A stretch of DNA of 64,000 nucleotides, taken from contig NZ_UUIS01000001.1 in the NCBI RefSeq assembly GCF_900589395.1, forward strand, positions 122,603 through 186,602. Reading direction: 5' to 3'. The notes under the pieces were generated by a model. The model was not told the origin of the DNA, made no database searches, and was given only the letters and a program-made list of their open reading frames with translations. Both the position numbers and the translations under genes were made by a program. How positions within the stretch are numbered: the stretch's first letter is position 1; every line of letters begins with the position of its first letter. Positions 17,535 to 25,406 of this stretch are shown one piece after another. The DNA is from Pseudomonas viridiflava. GTDB taxonomy: Bacteria; Pseudomonadota; Gammaproteobacteria; Pseudomonadales; Pseudomonadaceae.

Positions 17535-18299
17535 ATGGCGATGATCGAAGTCGATTCCCTGAACCTGAGCTTTGGCACGGGCGCGGCCGTCAACCAGGTG
17601 CTGCACGATGTCAACCTGCAGGTCGAGCAAGGCCAGTCGTTCGGCCTGGTCGGCGAGTCCGGCTCAGGCAAGACCACCGTCCTGCGCTGCCTGGCCGGCC
17701 AGTATCACCACTGGAGCGGCCACCTGAAGGTCGCCGGCCAGGCCGTACAGCGCAAGCTTGATGCCGAGCACTACCGCACGGTGCAGATGGTGTTCCAGGA
17801 CCCCTACGCCTCGCTGCACCCACGGCACACCGTCGACACCGCGCTCAAGGAGCCGCTGAGCGTGCACCGCATCGGCGAGCGCAATGAGCGGGTCAGTGAA
17901 GTGCTGGGCCAGGTCGGCCTCAACGACAGCTTCCGCTACCGCTACCCGCACCAGCTTTCAGGTGGGCAGCGCCAGCGCGTGGCGATAGCCCGGGCGCTGA
18001 TCCTGCAACCGAAGGTGCTGCTGCTCGACGAACCCACCTCGGCCCTGGACGTGTCGGTGCAGGCCGAGATTCTCAACCTGCTGGCTGACCTGCGCCGCCA
18101 GCGTGGCCTGACCTACCTGATGGTCACCCATGACCTGGGGGTGGTCGCCCACCTGTGCGATCGCCTGGCGGTGATGCAACAGGGCCGGGTGGTCGAGACC
18201 CTGGACAGCGACCAGTTGCTGGGCAACCAGGTGCATCACGATTACTCGCGGCTGCTGATCCAGGCCAGCCGCGACCTGGACGCTCGACCGCCCGGTTGA
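17535..18299 (+). CDS. ABC importer ATPase 2 (DppF/OppF type)
   Basis: 254 aa. Walker A GESGSGKTT, Q-loop MVFQDPYASLHP, signature LSGGQRQR, Walker B LLLDEPTSALD and H-loop MVTHDLGVV. It starts 10 bp after the first ATPase with a GAGG site. It too lacks the long C-terminal extension of DppF. The importer is thus complete: one binding protein, two permeases, two ATPases. Confidence 0.9.
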   Translation: MAMIEVDSLNLSFGTGAAVNQVLHDVNLQVEQGQSFGLVGESGSGKTTVLRCLAGQYHHWSGHLKVAGQAVQRKLDAEHYRTVQMVFQDPYASLHPRHTVDTALKEPLSVHRIGERNERVSEVLGQVGLNDSFRYRYPHQLSGGQRQRVAIARALILQPKVLLLDEPTSALDVSVQAEILNLLADLRRQRGLTYLMVTHDLGVVAHLCDRLAVMQQGRVVETLDSDQLLGNQVHHDYSRLLIQASRDLDARPPG

Positions 18300-18486
18300 A
18301 CACTGAGCGACAAGCCGCAGGTTACAAGCCGCCCCAAACCCGCGAGGACGCTGCATCGCCTCGTGCCGCTTGAAGCCCAACGCTTGCCGCTGCCTCTCCC
18401 GCTACCAGTTTGATTTCCGGCTTTTACGGCCACGGGATCCGGCTGCCTGCGATTTGCTGAAAAACCCTGAAAATCAACTCAATCAC

Positions 18487-18494
18487 AAGAATAA
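18487..18494 (+). promoter_or_regulatory. AAGAATAA tract before the KdgM-like porin gene (candidate Hfq/Crc site)
   Basis: AAGAATAA fits AAnAAnAA and lies five bases before the ATG at 18499, where no ordinary Shine-Dalgarno sequence is seen. It would make this gene a second target of catabolite repression in the same cluster. Confidence 0.4.
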
Positions 18495-18498
18495 AAAA

Positions 18499-19242
18499 AT
18501 GAAAAAAATGAAAAAAATCATCTCTCTGATCGCGCTGACTTCCACCACCCTGCTGACCAGTGCCTGGGTTCAGGCCGGCAACACCGGTTACGTCAACTAC
18601 CGGCACCAGTACGCGGAGGATTCGCGTATGCACTCGGACCGGGTCAAGTTCGGCACACGCCTGGAAAGCGGCTGGGGCTTCGAAGGCGAACTCAAGTACA
18701 AGACCGCCGGCGACCGCCAGGACGTGGCATTCGACAACACCGTGGGCAGCGGCCATGAACTGACCGTCAGCTACCAGTACAAGCTCGACAACAAATGGAC
18801 CTTCACCCCTTCCTTCCAGCTGGAAAGCATCGAGAAATCGACGGCGTACAAGACCGGCCTGAAGGTCGGCTACAAGCTCACCGATGAGTTGAGCCTGTCG
18901 GGCCGTTATCGCTTCGACTCGATCAAGCTCGACCGCGACAAGGTCAACAAGGAGATGCCTTACAACGCTTCGGACGACCAGACGGTCAACCGCTACGACG
19001 TATGGCTCAACTACGCGCCCAAGGGCAGTGCGTGGGCGTACGAGTACCAGTTCATCTACTTCGATGCCGACTACATCCGCTACGACAATGACACCAGCGA
19101 CTACGAGCAGAACGCGGCGTTCAAGTACAAGTGGGACAAGAACTGGACACCGTTCTTCGAGGTGGGTGACATCAAGGTCAACGCCACCGACGACGAACGC
19201 CAGCTGCGGTTGCGGGTCGGGGTGCAGTACAACTTTCTCTGA
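18499..19242 (+). CDS. KdgM/NanC-family monomeric outer-membrane channel for acidic oligosaccharides
   Basis: 247 aa from ATG 18499 (a second ATG three codons on is also possible). The signal peptide MKKMKKIISLIAL… is cleaved after AWVQA. The mature part is a 12-strand-type beta barrel: GYVNYRHQYAEDSRMHSDRVKFG at the N terminus is the family hallmark, alternating aromatic/charged strands follow, and the C-terminal residue pattern ends RVGVQYNFL with terminal aromatic/Leu. KdgM and NanC pass oligogalacturonates and sialic acids. It lies 200 bp after the ABC genes on the same strand and probably brings the same acidic substrate across the outer membrane. Confidence 0.8.
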   Translation: MKKMKKIISLIALTSTTLLTSAWVQAGNTGYVNYRHQYAEDSRMHSDRVKFGTRLESGWGFEGELKYKTAGDRQDVAFDNTVGSGHELTVSYQYKLDNKWTFTPSFQLESIEKSTAYKTGLKVGYKLTDELSLSGRYRFDSIKLDRDKVNKEMPYNASDDQTVNRYDVWLNYAPKGSAWAYEYQFIYFDADYIRYDNDTSDYEQNAAFKYKWDKNWTPFFEVGDIKVNATDDERQLRLRVGVQYNFL

Positions 19243-19260
19243 TCGTGCGATTGCGGCCTG

Positions 19261-19369
19261 GTAGGAGCGCGCTTGCCCGCGACCGAGTGCGCAGCGCTCG
19301 CAGAAATCTTGGAAACGCCACTATTTTTACGACTGCTACGCAGCCGGTCGCGGGCAAGCGCGCTCCTAC
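19261..19369. repeat. REPIN copy 1 (paired inverted REP units)
   Basis: A perfect 25-bp inverted repeat at 19261-19285 and 19345-19369 (arm begins GTAGGAGCGCGCTTGCCCGC) encloses a 59-bp middle containing GAGTGCGCAGCGCTCGCAGAAATC and TACGACTGCTACGCAG. Related copies lie at 44725-44889 and 57943-58066. Confidence 0.85.
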
Positions 19370-19376
19370 CGGGGGG

Positions 19377-20111
19377 TCAGTCGCCGTATAGCGACTGGGT
19401 GCGGCGCAGGCGCATGCGGCTGCCGTTGAGGTGCAGGTACATGGCGGCACGCGCGGCGTCGACGTTGCCCTGGGCGATGGCTTCGTAGATCTGCCGGTGT
19501 TCGGCATCGATGCCCTTGAGGTAGGCGGTGCGGTCGCTTTGCCCGGTGTAGGCCGAATTCATGCGGGTGCGCGGGATCAGCTTGGTGCCCAGGTGTTTCA
19601 TGATGTCGATCAGGTAGGCGTTGCCGCTGGCCTTGGCGATCTTCAGATGGAACTGGAAGTCGGCATTGATGGTGGTGCCGGACTTTTGCGGGCCTTCGAG
19701 CAGCGCCTCGAAGGCCCGCTTCAGTTCCAGCAACGCCTCGGGGCTGCGTCGCTGGGCGGCCATGCCGGCGGCTTCCACTTCCACGCTCAGGCGAAACTCC
19801 AGCAGATTGAGTACATCGGACAAGGTCGCGATGGTCGCCGGCCCCACGCTGAAGCCTTCCGGTGCCGGCATGTCGAGCACGAAAGTGCCGACGCCGTGAC
19901 GGGTCTCGACCAGCCCGGCAGCCTGCAACCGCGACAGGGCATCACGCACCACCGTGCGACTGACACCTTCAGCTTCCATGATGTGCACTTCCGAGGGCAG
20001 CTTTTCGCCGCGCTGCAGTACGCCGTCGCGCATGCGCTGGGCAAAGCGGTCGACCAGGGTCTCGGCCAGGCGTCGATGGTTTTTCTGCGCGGGAACGCTG
20101 TTGTCGGACAT
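19377..20111 (-). CDS. FCD-type GntR-family transcriptional regulator
   Basis: 244 aa. An N-terminal winged helix (LAETLVDRFAQRMRDGVLQRGEKLPSE … VSRTVVRDALSRLQAAGLVETRHGVGTFVL) is followed by an all-helical FCD domain with metal/ligand His residues (NADFQFHLKIAKASGN, IDAEHRQIYEAIAQ). The ATG at 20111 is set by GAGG five bases before; a longer frame is unlikely. It is divergent from a second regulator of the same family. It probably represses the acid-sugar cluster and is released by a pathway carboxylate. A near-perfect TTGTC-G-GACA(T) palindrome overlaps its start codon, indicating autoregulation. Confidence 0.9.
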   Translation of the reverse strand: MSDNSVPAQKNHRRLAETLVDRFAQRMRDGVLQRGEKLPSEVHIMEAEGVSRTVVRDALSRLQAAGLVETRHGVGTFVLDMPAPEGFSVGPATIATLSDVLNLLEFRLSVEVEAAGMAAQRRSPEALLELKRAFEALLEGPQKSGTTINADFQFHLKIAKASGNAYLIDIMKHLGTKLIPRTRMNSAYTGQSDRTAYLKGIDAEHRQIYEAIAQGNVDAARAAMYLHLNGSRMRLRRTQSLYGD

Positions 20112-20162
20112 TGCAGCCTCGTTCTTGTCGGATACGCGATTATAGGCTGCACAACCCGACAA
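20101..20162. promoter_or_regulatory. cluster of TTGTCGG half-sites between two divergent GntR genes
   Basis: TTGTCGGACAT (20101-20111) is a near-perfect palindrome over the start codon of the left regulator. TTGTCGGA recurs at 20125-20132, and the inverse CCGACAA lies at 20156-20162, giving a 7-bp inverted repeat with the second copy. This sequence differs from the TCGT-N3-ACGA sites before the dehydratase, so the two regulators may have separate targets. Confidence 0.5.
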
Positions 20163-20228
20163 AACACACCCGCACCCCGCCCGCCGGCGGGGTTATACTC
20201 AGCGCCCCACAGGACCTGACCCATCGAT

Positions 20229-20945
20229 ATGGACCAACCATCCGCAGCCTCGGGCCGTCGCTCGAACCTGACCCAGCAACTGGTCGCCGAGTTTTCCCGC
20301 CGGATTCGTGAAGGCGAGATCGGAAGCGGTGAAAAACTGCCCACCGAGCAGGCCATCATTCTTGAAACCGGCGTCAGCCGTACCGTGGTACGTGAAGCCA
20401 TGTCGCGCCTGCAGGCCGAGGGCCTGGTGGAAACCCGCCACGGCATCGGCACCTTCGTGGTCGATGCCGCACAAGCACGCAGCGCAACGCCCGACGAGCC
20501 AGCGGTCGGCACGCGCCACGACGCCGTCGCGGTGCTCGAACTGCGCCTGAGCCTGGAGCCGGAAGCCGCCGCCCTCGCCGCCCGGCGCCGCACCCCGGAA
20601 CAGCTAGAGGCCATCGAACAGGCGTTGCAGCATTTGCAGGACTGCGCCCGGCAAGGCGCTGATACGGTACAGGCCGATTACCAGTTCCATCGGCATATTG
20701 CCCTGTGCACCGCCAATGGCTTTTTCACCGACGTGATGAACCACCTGGGCAGCAGCATCCTGCCGCGCATCGGTACCGGCTTCGGCAACCAGCCCGTGCT
20801 GGCGCATGCCGAAGACCCCGAGGCCCAGGCCCGCGAGCAGGCACAGATCTTCACGGCCATCGCCCACCAGGACGGCGACGCGGCCCGCGCGGCCATGCGC
20901 CTGCACCTGATCAACTGCCTGCAACGGCTGAAAACAAACCATTAG
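20229..20945 (+). CDS. second FCD-type GntR-family transcriptional regulator
   Basis: 238 aa. Winged helix LVAEFSRRIREGEIGSGEKLPTEQ…VSRTVVREAMSRLQAEGLVETRHGIGTFVVD, then FCD domain (QADYQFHRHIALCTANGFF; EQAQIFTAIAHQDGDAARAAM). It is clearly a paralogue of the divergent gene: the recognition helix differs by few residues. Two near-identical regulators back to back suggest either stacked control (one for uptake, one for catabolism) or recent duplication. The start at 20229 has AGGA upstream (CAGGACCTGACCCATCGAT-ATG), with a somewhat long spacing. Confidence 0.88.
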   Translation: MDQPSAASGRRSNLTQQLVAEFSRRIREGEIGSGEKLPTEQAIILETGVSRTVVREAMSRLQAEGLVETRHGIGTFVVDAAQARSATPDEPAVGTRHDAVAVLELRLSLEPEAAALAARRRTPEQLEAIEQALQHLQDCARQGADTVQADYQFHRHIALCTANGFFTDVMNHLGSSILPRIGTGFGNQPVLAHAEDPEAQAREQAQIFTAIAHQDGDAARAAMRLHLINCLQRLKTNH

Positions 20946-21004
20946 CGGCTCGTGAGTCGATCGTTTACCATCGCCGCCGTCGGTTTCCGAAAGGAACTAA
21001 CAGG

Positions 21005-21130
21005 GAATTCGCCGGCCGTGAAACGCCTGGTTTTGCCTGAGAAGTCGACGAGCGAAGGTGAGGCAAGGCGCAAAGCGGCGAGCACGCGGAGTTTACTCAA
21101 GTAAATGAGCATTGCGATCCGGTTGGCCAC
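21005..21130. repeat. probable dispersed intergenic repeat
   Basis: A non-coding stretch with AGCGAAGGTGAGGCAAGGCG and a short hairpin TTTACT-CA-AGTAAA (21092-21105). From memory it resembles an intergenic repeat family common in Pseudomonas genomes; only one copy is in this window, so this rests on recall and not on the sequence alone. It may overlap the promoter of the following riboswitch transcript. Confidence 0.4.
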
Positions 21131-21134
21131 GCAG

Positions 21135-21282
21135 CATCACCGATGCGCCGTCACTGCTCAGGTAAACGCAAACGAAACTGCCCCCGCAACTGTAGGCATC
21201 GAGCCGCTCCATATACGCCACTGGGTTTCACGCCCGGGAAGGCCGGAGCAAGGCCTGGACGTGCCAGTCAGGAGACCTGCCG
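21135..21282 (+). promoter_or_regulatory. cobalamin riboswitch
   Basis: Canonical conserved blocks are present in order: CTGCCCCCGCAACTGT (21178-21193), GCCACTGGG (21217 onward), GGGAAGGCC (21236 onward) and the B12-box end GCCAGTCAGGAGACCTGCC (21263-21281). It precedes the ABC importer by about 160 bp on the same strand, so adenosyl- or other cobalamin is expected to shut off the operon. The 5' boundary is approximate because the outer stem is hard to place by eye. Confidence 0.9.
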
Positions 21283-21442
21283 ACCCACACTTTTACTGAC
21301 CGGCGGGGTGTCCGGGAAGGACATCCGCGCACGCCCTGCCGTGGCGTGTCTTGCCCGGGCCTGCCTGTCGGGTGGCGACCGCGATGTATTTCCTGCCTGT
21401 ACACTGCGTCCCGCTTTCGTACGAAATGGAGATCGCCCATTC

Positions 21443-22468
21443 ATGTTGCCCCTGTTGTCGCTGCCGCGCCTGGCCACCCTGCTGGCCGCGCTGGGCTTTT
21501 GCGCCCAGAGTCTTGCCGCCCCCACCCAGTACCCGCTGACCATCGAGAATTGCGGCTTGCCGCTGACCTTCGCCAAAGCCCCGGACAAGGCGGTGACCAT
21601 CGGCCAGGCCGGCACCGAGATGCTCTACGAACTGGGCCTGGGCGAGCGCCTGGTCGGCACTTCGCTGTGGTTCAACGACGTACTGCCGCGCTTCAAGGCG
21701 CAGAACGACAAGGTCGAACGCCTGGCGGACAACGACCCCAGTTTCGAAGCGGTAATCGGCAAGCGCCCGGGGCTGGTGGCCGTGCAACTGGAGTGGATGG
21801 TGGGCAAACAGGGGGTGGTCGGCACCCGCGAGCAGTTTCATGACCTGAAGATCCCGACCTACATCCTGCCTTCGGACTGTGAAGGCAAAAACAACCTGGT
21901 CGGCGCCGACGGCACACGCCTGGAGCCGTTTCGCATCGACACCCTCTACCAAAGCGTCGAGCAACTGGCACAGATCTTCGACGTGCAGGACCGTGGCCGG
22001 CAGGTGGTCGACGAACTGAAGGCGCGGCTGGCCAAGGCGCTGGCCAACGTTGATCGCAACAAGGCCAAAGACGTCTCGGCGGTGTTCTGGTTCTCCAGTG
22101 CCGACCTCGACATCGACCCGTATGTGGCCGGGCGCAAAGGCATTCCGGATTTCATGCTCAACAGCCTGGGGCTGCGCAACATCGTCGCCTCCGATGAAGA
22201 GTGGCCGACCGTGGGCTGGGAAACCATTGCCAAGGCCAATCCGAACATCCTGGTCATCGCCCGCATGGACCGCCGCCGCTTTCCGGCTGACGACTACACG
22301 CGCAAACTGGCCTTCCTCAAGTCGGACCCGGTGACGCGCACCATGGACGCGGTCAGGAACGACCGCATCGTCATCATCGACGCCGACGCCATGCAGGCCA
22401 GCCTGCGCATGTTCACCGGTATCGAAGAGCTGGCCGACGCTGCTGACCGGTTCAACAAGGCCCCATGA
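21443..22468 (+). CDS. periplasmic corrinoid/iron-chelate binding protein of a BtuFCD-like ABC importer
   Basis: 341 aa from ATG 21443. A signal peptide (MLPLLSLPRLATLLAALGFCAQSLAA) is followed by a two-lobed Fe/B12-type binding protein of the periplasmic-binding family of BtuF, FepB and FhuD (VTIGQAGTEMLYELGLGERLVGTSLWFND; WPTVGWETIAKANPNILVIA). Two Cys (ENCGLP and PSDCEGKNN) may form a disulfide. Family alone does not separate siderophore from B12, but the upstream cobalamin riboswitch makes a corrinoid the likely ligand. The stop overlaps the permease start by four bases. Confidence 0.85.
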   Translation: MLPLLSLPRLATLLAALGFCAQSLAAPTQYPLTIENCGLPLTFAKAPDKAVTIGQAGTEMLYELGLGERLVGTSLWFNDVLPRFKAQNDKVERLADNDPSFEAVIGKRPGLVAVQLEWMVGKQGVVGTREQFHDLKIPTYILPSDCEGKNNLVGADGTRLEPFRIDTLYQSVEQLAQIFDVQDRGRQVVDELKARLAKALANVDRNKAKDVSAVFWFSSADLDIDPYVAGRKGIPDFMLNSLGLRNIVASDEEWPTVGWETIAKANPNILVIARMDRRRFPADDYTRKLAFLKSDPVTRTMDAVRNDRIVIIDADAMQASLRMFTGIEELADAADRFNKAP

Positions 22469-23487
22469 GAGCCTGGGTGTTGGTGGGCCATGCCCTGTGG
22501 GTCAGCGTTGTGCTGGTACTGGCCGTGATCGCCGGCGCCGCCATCGGCGAAACCTACATCAGCATGGACGTAGTCGGGCAGATCCTGGCCAACAAGCTGT
22601 GGGGCGCCGGTTTCCCGGTTGACCCCATCGACGAAGGCATCATCTGGAACTACCGCCTGACCCGTGCCATCGTCGCCGCCGCCTGCGGTGCCGGGCTGGC
22701 GCTGTCAGGGGTGGTGCTGCAATCGCTGCTGCGCAACCCGCTGGCCGAGCCGTATCTGCTGGGTATTTCTGCCGGGGCCTCGACCGGTGCGGTGCTGGTC
22801 GCCCTGCTGGGCATCGGTGCGGGGGCGATTTCGCTGTCGGCCGGCGCGTTCGCCGGCGCCATGGCCGCGTTTGCCATGGTCACCCTGCTCGCCCGCTCGT
22901 CCCAGGGCTCCAGCGCGGCCGGCCATATCATTCTGGCCGGCATTGCCGGCTCGCAGCTGTTCAATGCCCTGACCTCGTTTCTGATCACCAAGTCGGCCAG
23001 TTCCGAGCAGGCACGCGGCATCATGTTCTGGCTGCTGGGCAACCTCAGCGGCGTGCGCTGGCATTCGGTGTGGCTGGCGGTGCCGGTGGTGCTGGCCGGC
23101 CTGCTGGTGTGCATGTGGCATCGCCGGGCGCTGGATGCGTTCATGTTCGGCAGCGATTCGGCCGCCTCGCTGGGCATTGCGGTGCGCCGCGTGCAGGTGC
23201 TGCTGATCACCTGCGCAGCGCTGATCACCGCCGTGATGGTGTCGATTGTCGGCTCCATCGGTTTTGTCGGCCTGGTGATCCCGCATGCCGTGCGCATGCT
23301 GGTCGGCGTGCGTCATACCCGGCTGGTGCCGGTCAGCGCCTTGTGCGGCGCGCTGTTTCTGATTGCCGCCGACGTGCTGTCGCGCACGCTGATCAAGGGC
23401 CAGACCCTGCCGGTCGGGGTGATTACCGCCCTGATCGGCGCACCGGTGTTCGCCCTGATCCTGATCCGGGGGAAACACCCGCGATGA
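22465..23487 (+). CDS. FecCD/BtuC-type ABC permease
   Basis: 340 aa, about ten membrane helices. Family signatures: RLTRAIVAAACGAGLALSGVVLQSLLRNPLAEPYLLGISAGASTGAV (in part) and GSIGFVGLVIPHAVRMLVG. It overlaps the binding-protein gene by four bases and the ATPase gene by four bases (ATGA), so the three are tightly coupled. Expected to dimerise as the membrane channel for the corrinoid. Confidence 0.9.
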   Translation: MRAWVLVGHALWVSVVLVLAVIAGAAIGETYISMDVVGQILANKLWGAGFPVDPIDEGIIWNYRLTRAIVAAACGAGLALSGVVLQSLLRNPLAEPYLLGISAGASTGAVLVALLGIGAGAISLSAGAFAGAMAAFAMVTLLARSSQGSSAAGHIILAGIAGSQLFNALTSFLITKSASSEQARGIMFWLLGNLSGVRWHSVWLAVPVVLAGLLVCMWHRRALDAFMFGSDSAASLGIAVRRVQVLLITCAALITAVMVSIVGSIGFVGLVIPHAVRMLVGVRHTRLVPVSALCGALFLIAADVLSRTLIKGQTLPVGVITALIGAPVFALILIRGKHPR

Positions 23488-24275
23488 ATGCCTTTTCCCC
23501 CTTGCTCGACACGGCAGCGCTCGGCTGCACCGGGCTGACCCACATCATCAAAAGCCAGGCCTTGCTGCAGGACGTCAGCCTCAGCGTGCGGCCCGGCGAA
23601 ACCCTGGGCATTGTCGGCCCCAACGGTTCGGGCAAGTCCACCCTGCTCAAGCTGCTGTCAGGGCTGCTGGCGCCCAGCGCCGGCAGCGTGCACCTGGCTG
23701 GCCAGCCGCTGGTACAGATGAAGCGTCGTGACGTGGCCCGGCAACTGGCGGTGGTCGAGCAACAGGCCGACACCAGCGACAGTATTACCGTGCGCGACGC
23801 CGTGGAACTGGGCCGCACGCCCTGGCTGTCGGCGCTGGCACCCTGGAGCGGCGAGGACGATGAGATCGTGCGCCAGGCCTTGGTGGACGTCGACCTGCTG
23901 CACCTGCGCGAGCGTCACTGGCAGACCCTGTCCGGCGGCGAACGTCAACGTGCGCACATCGCCCGCGCGCTGGCGCAACGGCCGCAGATCCTGCTGCTGG
24001 ACGAACCCACCAACCACCTCGACATCCAGCATCAGTTGAGCATTCTCGGCCTGGTCAAGGCCTTGCCGGTCACCTGCGTGATTGCCCTGCACGACCTCAA
24101 CCAGGCACTGGAATGCGACCGCCTGGCGCTGCTGCATGGCGGACGCCTGATTGCCTTGGGCCTGCCCCACGACGTGCTGACTCCCGAACGCCTGCTCAGT
24201 GCCTTTGGCGTACACGGCCACTGGCTGACCGATCCGTTCGACGGCACGCGGCTGCTGCGCTTGCGCGCGCTGTAA
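23484..24275 (+). CDS. ABC ATPase of the BtuFCD-like importer
   Basis: 263 aa from ATG 23484. Walker A GPNGSGKST, Q-loop VVEQQADTSD, signature LSGGERQR, Walker B ILLLDEPTNHLD, H-loop IALHDLNQAL: the FecE/BtuD/FhuC subtype. No TonB-dependent receptor, CobW or cobalamin-synthesis gene follows; the next gene converges on the minus strand. Confidence 0.9.
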   Translation: MNAFSPLLDTAALGCTGLTHIIKSQALLQDVSLSVRPGETLGIVGPNGSGKSTLLKLLSGLLAPSAGSVHLAGQPLVQMKRRDVARQLAVVEQQADTSDSITVRDAVELGRTPWLSALAPWSGEDDEIVRQALVDVDLLHLRERHWQTLSGGERQRAHIARALAQRPQILLLDEPTNHLDIQHQLSILGLVKALPVTCVIALHDLNQALECDRLALLHGGRLIALGLPHDVLTPERLLSAFGVHGHWLTDPFDGTRLLRLRAL

Positions 24276-24314
24276 CACCCTTGCTACGCGTTGAAAAATC
24301 TGGCCGTGGCGCAG

Positions 24315-25250
24315 TCAGCCTGCGCTCGAAGGTGACTGCGCAATGAACCAGCCAGGATGCAGCACAGGAAAATGTTCTTTCAGCCACTCCACAAAGGCTT
24401 CTACCTGAGGAGCAAGATGCGTTCTGCTTGGGTAAAGCACCGACACCAGGCGCGGCTGTGGACGATGGGAGCCGAGCACCTCGACCAGTTCTCCATTTGC
24501 CAGGAAGGTCTCAACGGCGATTCCTGGCGCCTGGACAATACCGAAGCCGGCAACACCACATTGAACGTAGGCATTTGACTCATTCACAGTGATGCCCCCG
24601 TGGGGCGTGTAAGGATGATCCTCGCCGTCCACCGAGAAATGCCAGGGAAGCGGCCTCTTACTCTGGCCGGAAAGGAAGCTGACACACCGATGATCGATCA
24701 GATCGTGCAGGGTCGCGGGTGCCCCACAGGCCTGGAGATACACCGGGGACGCACAGGTCACCATGATGACGGTGCCAATTTTTCTGGCCACCAGACTTGA
24801 ATCCGGAAGGTCACCAATCCTGACGACGCAGTCGATGCCCTCGGCCACAAGATCCACCCTGCGGTCGGTCACCCCCAGCGCCAGCTCGATTTCGGGATAA
24901 GCCTCTGTAAATCGCCTGAGGCTTGCCATGAAGCGGTGCTGGGAAAAGGCCGTGGGAATGTCGATTCGAAGCCGTCCACGCAAGGTTGGCCCACGGCGAT
25001 CGAACATGGCCGTCGTCTCTGCGATGTTCGCCAGGATTTCTTTGACGCGCTCGTAAAACCGCTCTCCCTGCGCAGTCAGTCTTACCTGGCGAGTGGTGCG
25101 TTGAAAGAGACGAACCCCCAGCGAAGCTTCGAGATCCTGGATGGTACGAGTGACATGCGGGCGTCCTGTCTGCAGGGCTTCTGCAACTTTGGTGAAACTC
25201 TGCAGCTCGGCCAGCTTGGCGAATACCTGCATCGCCTGTAGAAGCTCCAT
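24315..25250 (-). CDS. LysR-family transcriptional regulator
   Basis: 311 aa. Typical LysR helix-turn-helix at the N terminus (MQVFAKLAELQSFTKVAEALQTGRPHVTRTIQDLEASLGVRLFQRTTRQVRLT), then a periplasmic-binding-like effector domain (RGRLRIDIPTAFSQHRF…). It is of the CrgA/DhmR-like subgroup. GGAGGGG precedes the ATG. It is divergent from the oxidoreductase gene with a 156-bp shared region carrying an ATTGTT-N12-AACAAT inverted repeat, so the oxidoreductase is its probable target. Confidence 0.9.
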   Translation of the reverse strand: MELLQAMQVFAKLAELQSFTKVAEALQTGRPHVTRTIQDLEASLGVRLFQRTTRQVRLTAQGERFYERVKEILANIAETTAMFDRRGPTLRGRLRIDIPTAFSQHRFMASLRRFTEAYPEIELALGVTDRRVDLVAEGIDCVVRIGDLPDSSLVARKIGTVIMVTCASPVYLQACGAPATLHDLIDHRCVSFLSGQSKRPLPWHFSVDGEDHPYTPHGGITVNESNAYVQCGVAGFGIVQAPGIAVETFLANGELVEVLGSHRPQPRLVSVLYPSRTHLAPQVEAFVEWLKEHFPVLHPGWFIAQSPSSAG

Positions 25251-25282
25251 AAGTCCCCTCCCGCAAACCTGTCAGTGCGATG

Positions 25283-25306
25283 ATTGTTGCTTGCCAGCAT
25301 AACAAT
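25283..25306. promoter_or_regulatory. probable LysR operator
   Basis: ATTGTT-N12-AACAAT lies between the divergent LysR and oxidoreductase genes, with another AACAAT half-site near 25351. Size and symmetry fit a LysR recognition site, but no binding data can be read from sequence. Confidence 0.5.
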
Positions 25307-25406
25307 CCTGTCGGTTCCTGCGCATTTATCCCGGTGCGGCAACACAGAACAATGTGCCCTGACGGAGCGTTTCTGCTCTGCACCTCAAAACGACTGGAGA
25401 CGGAAA

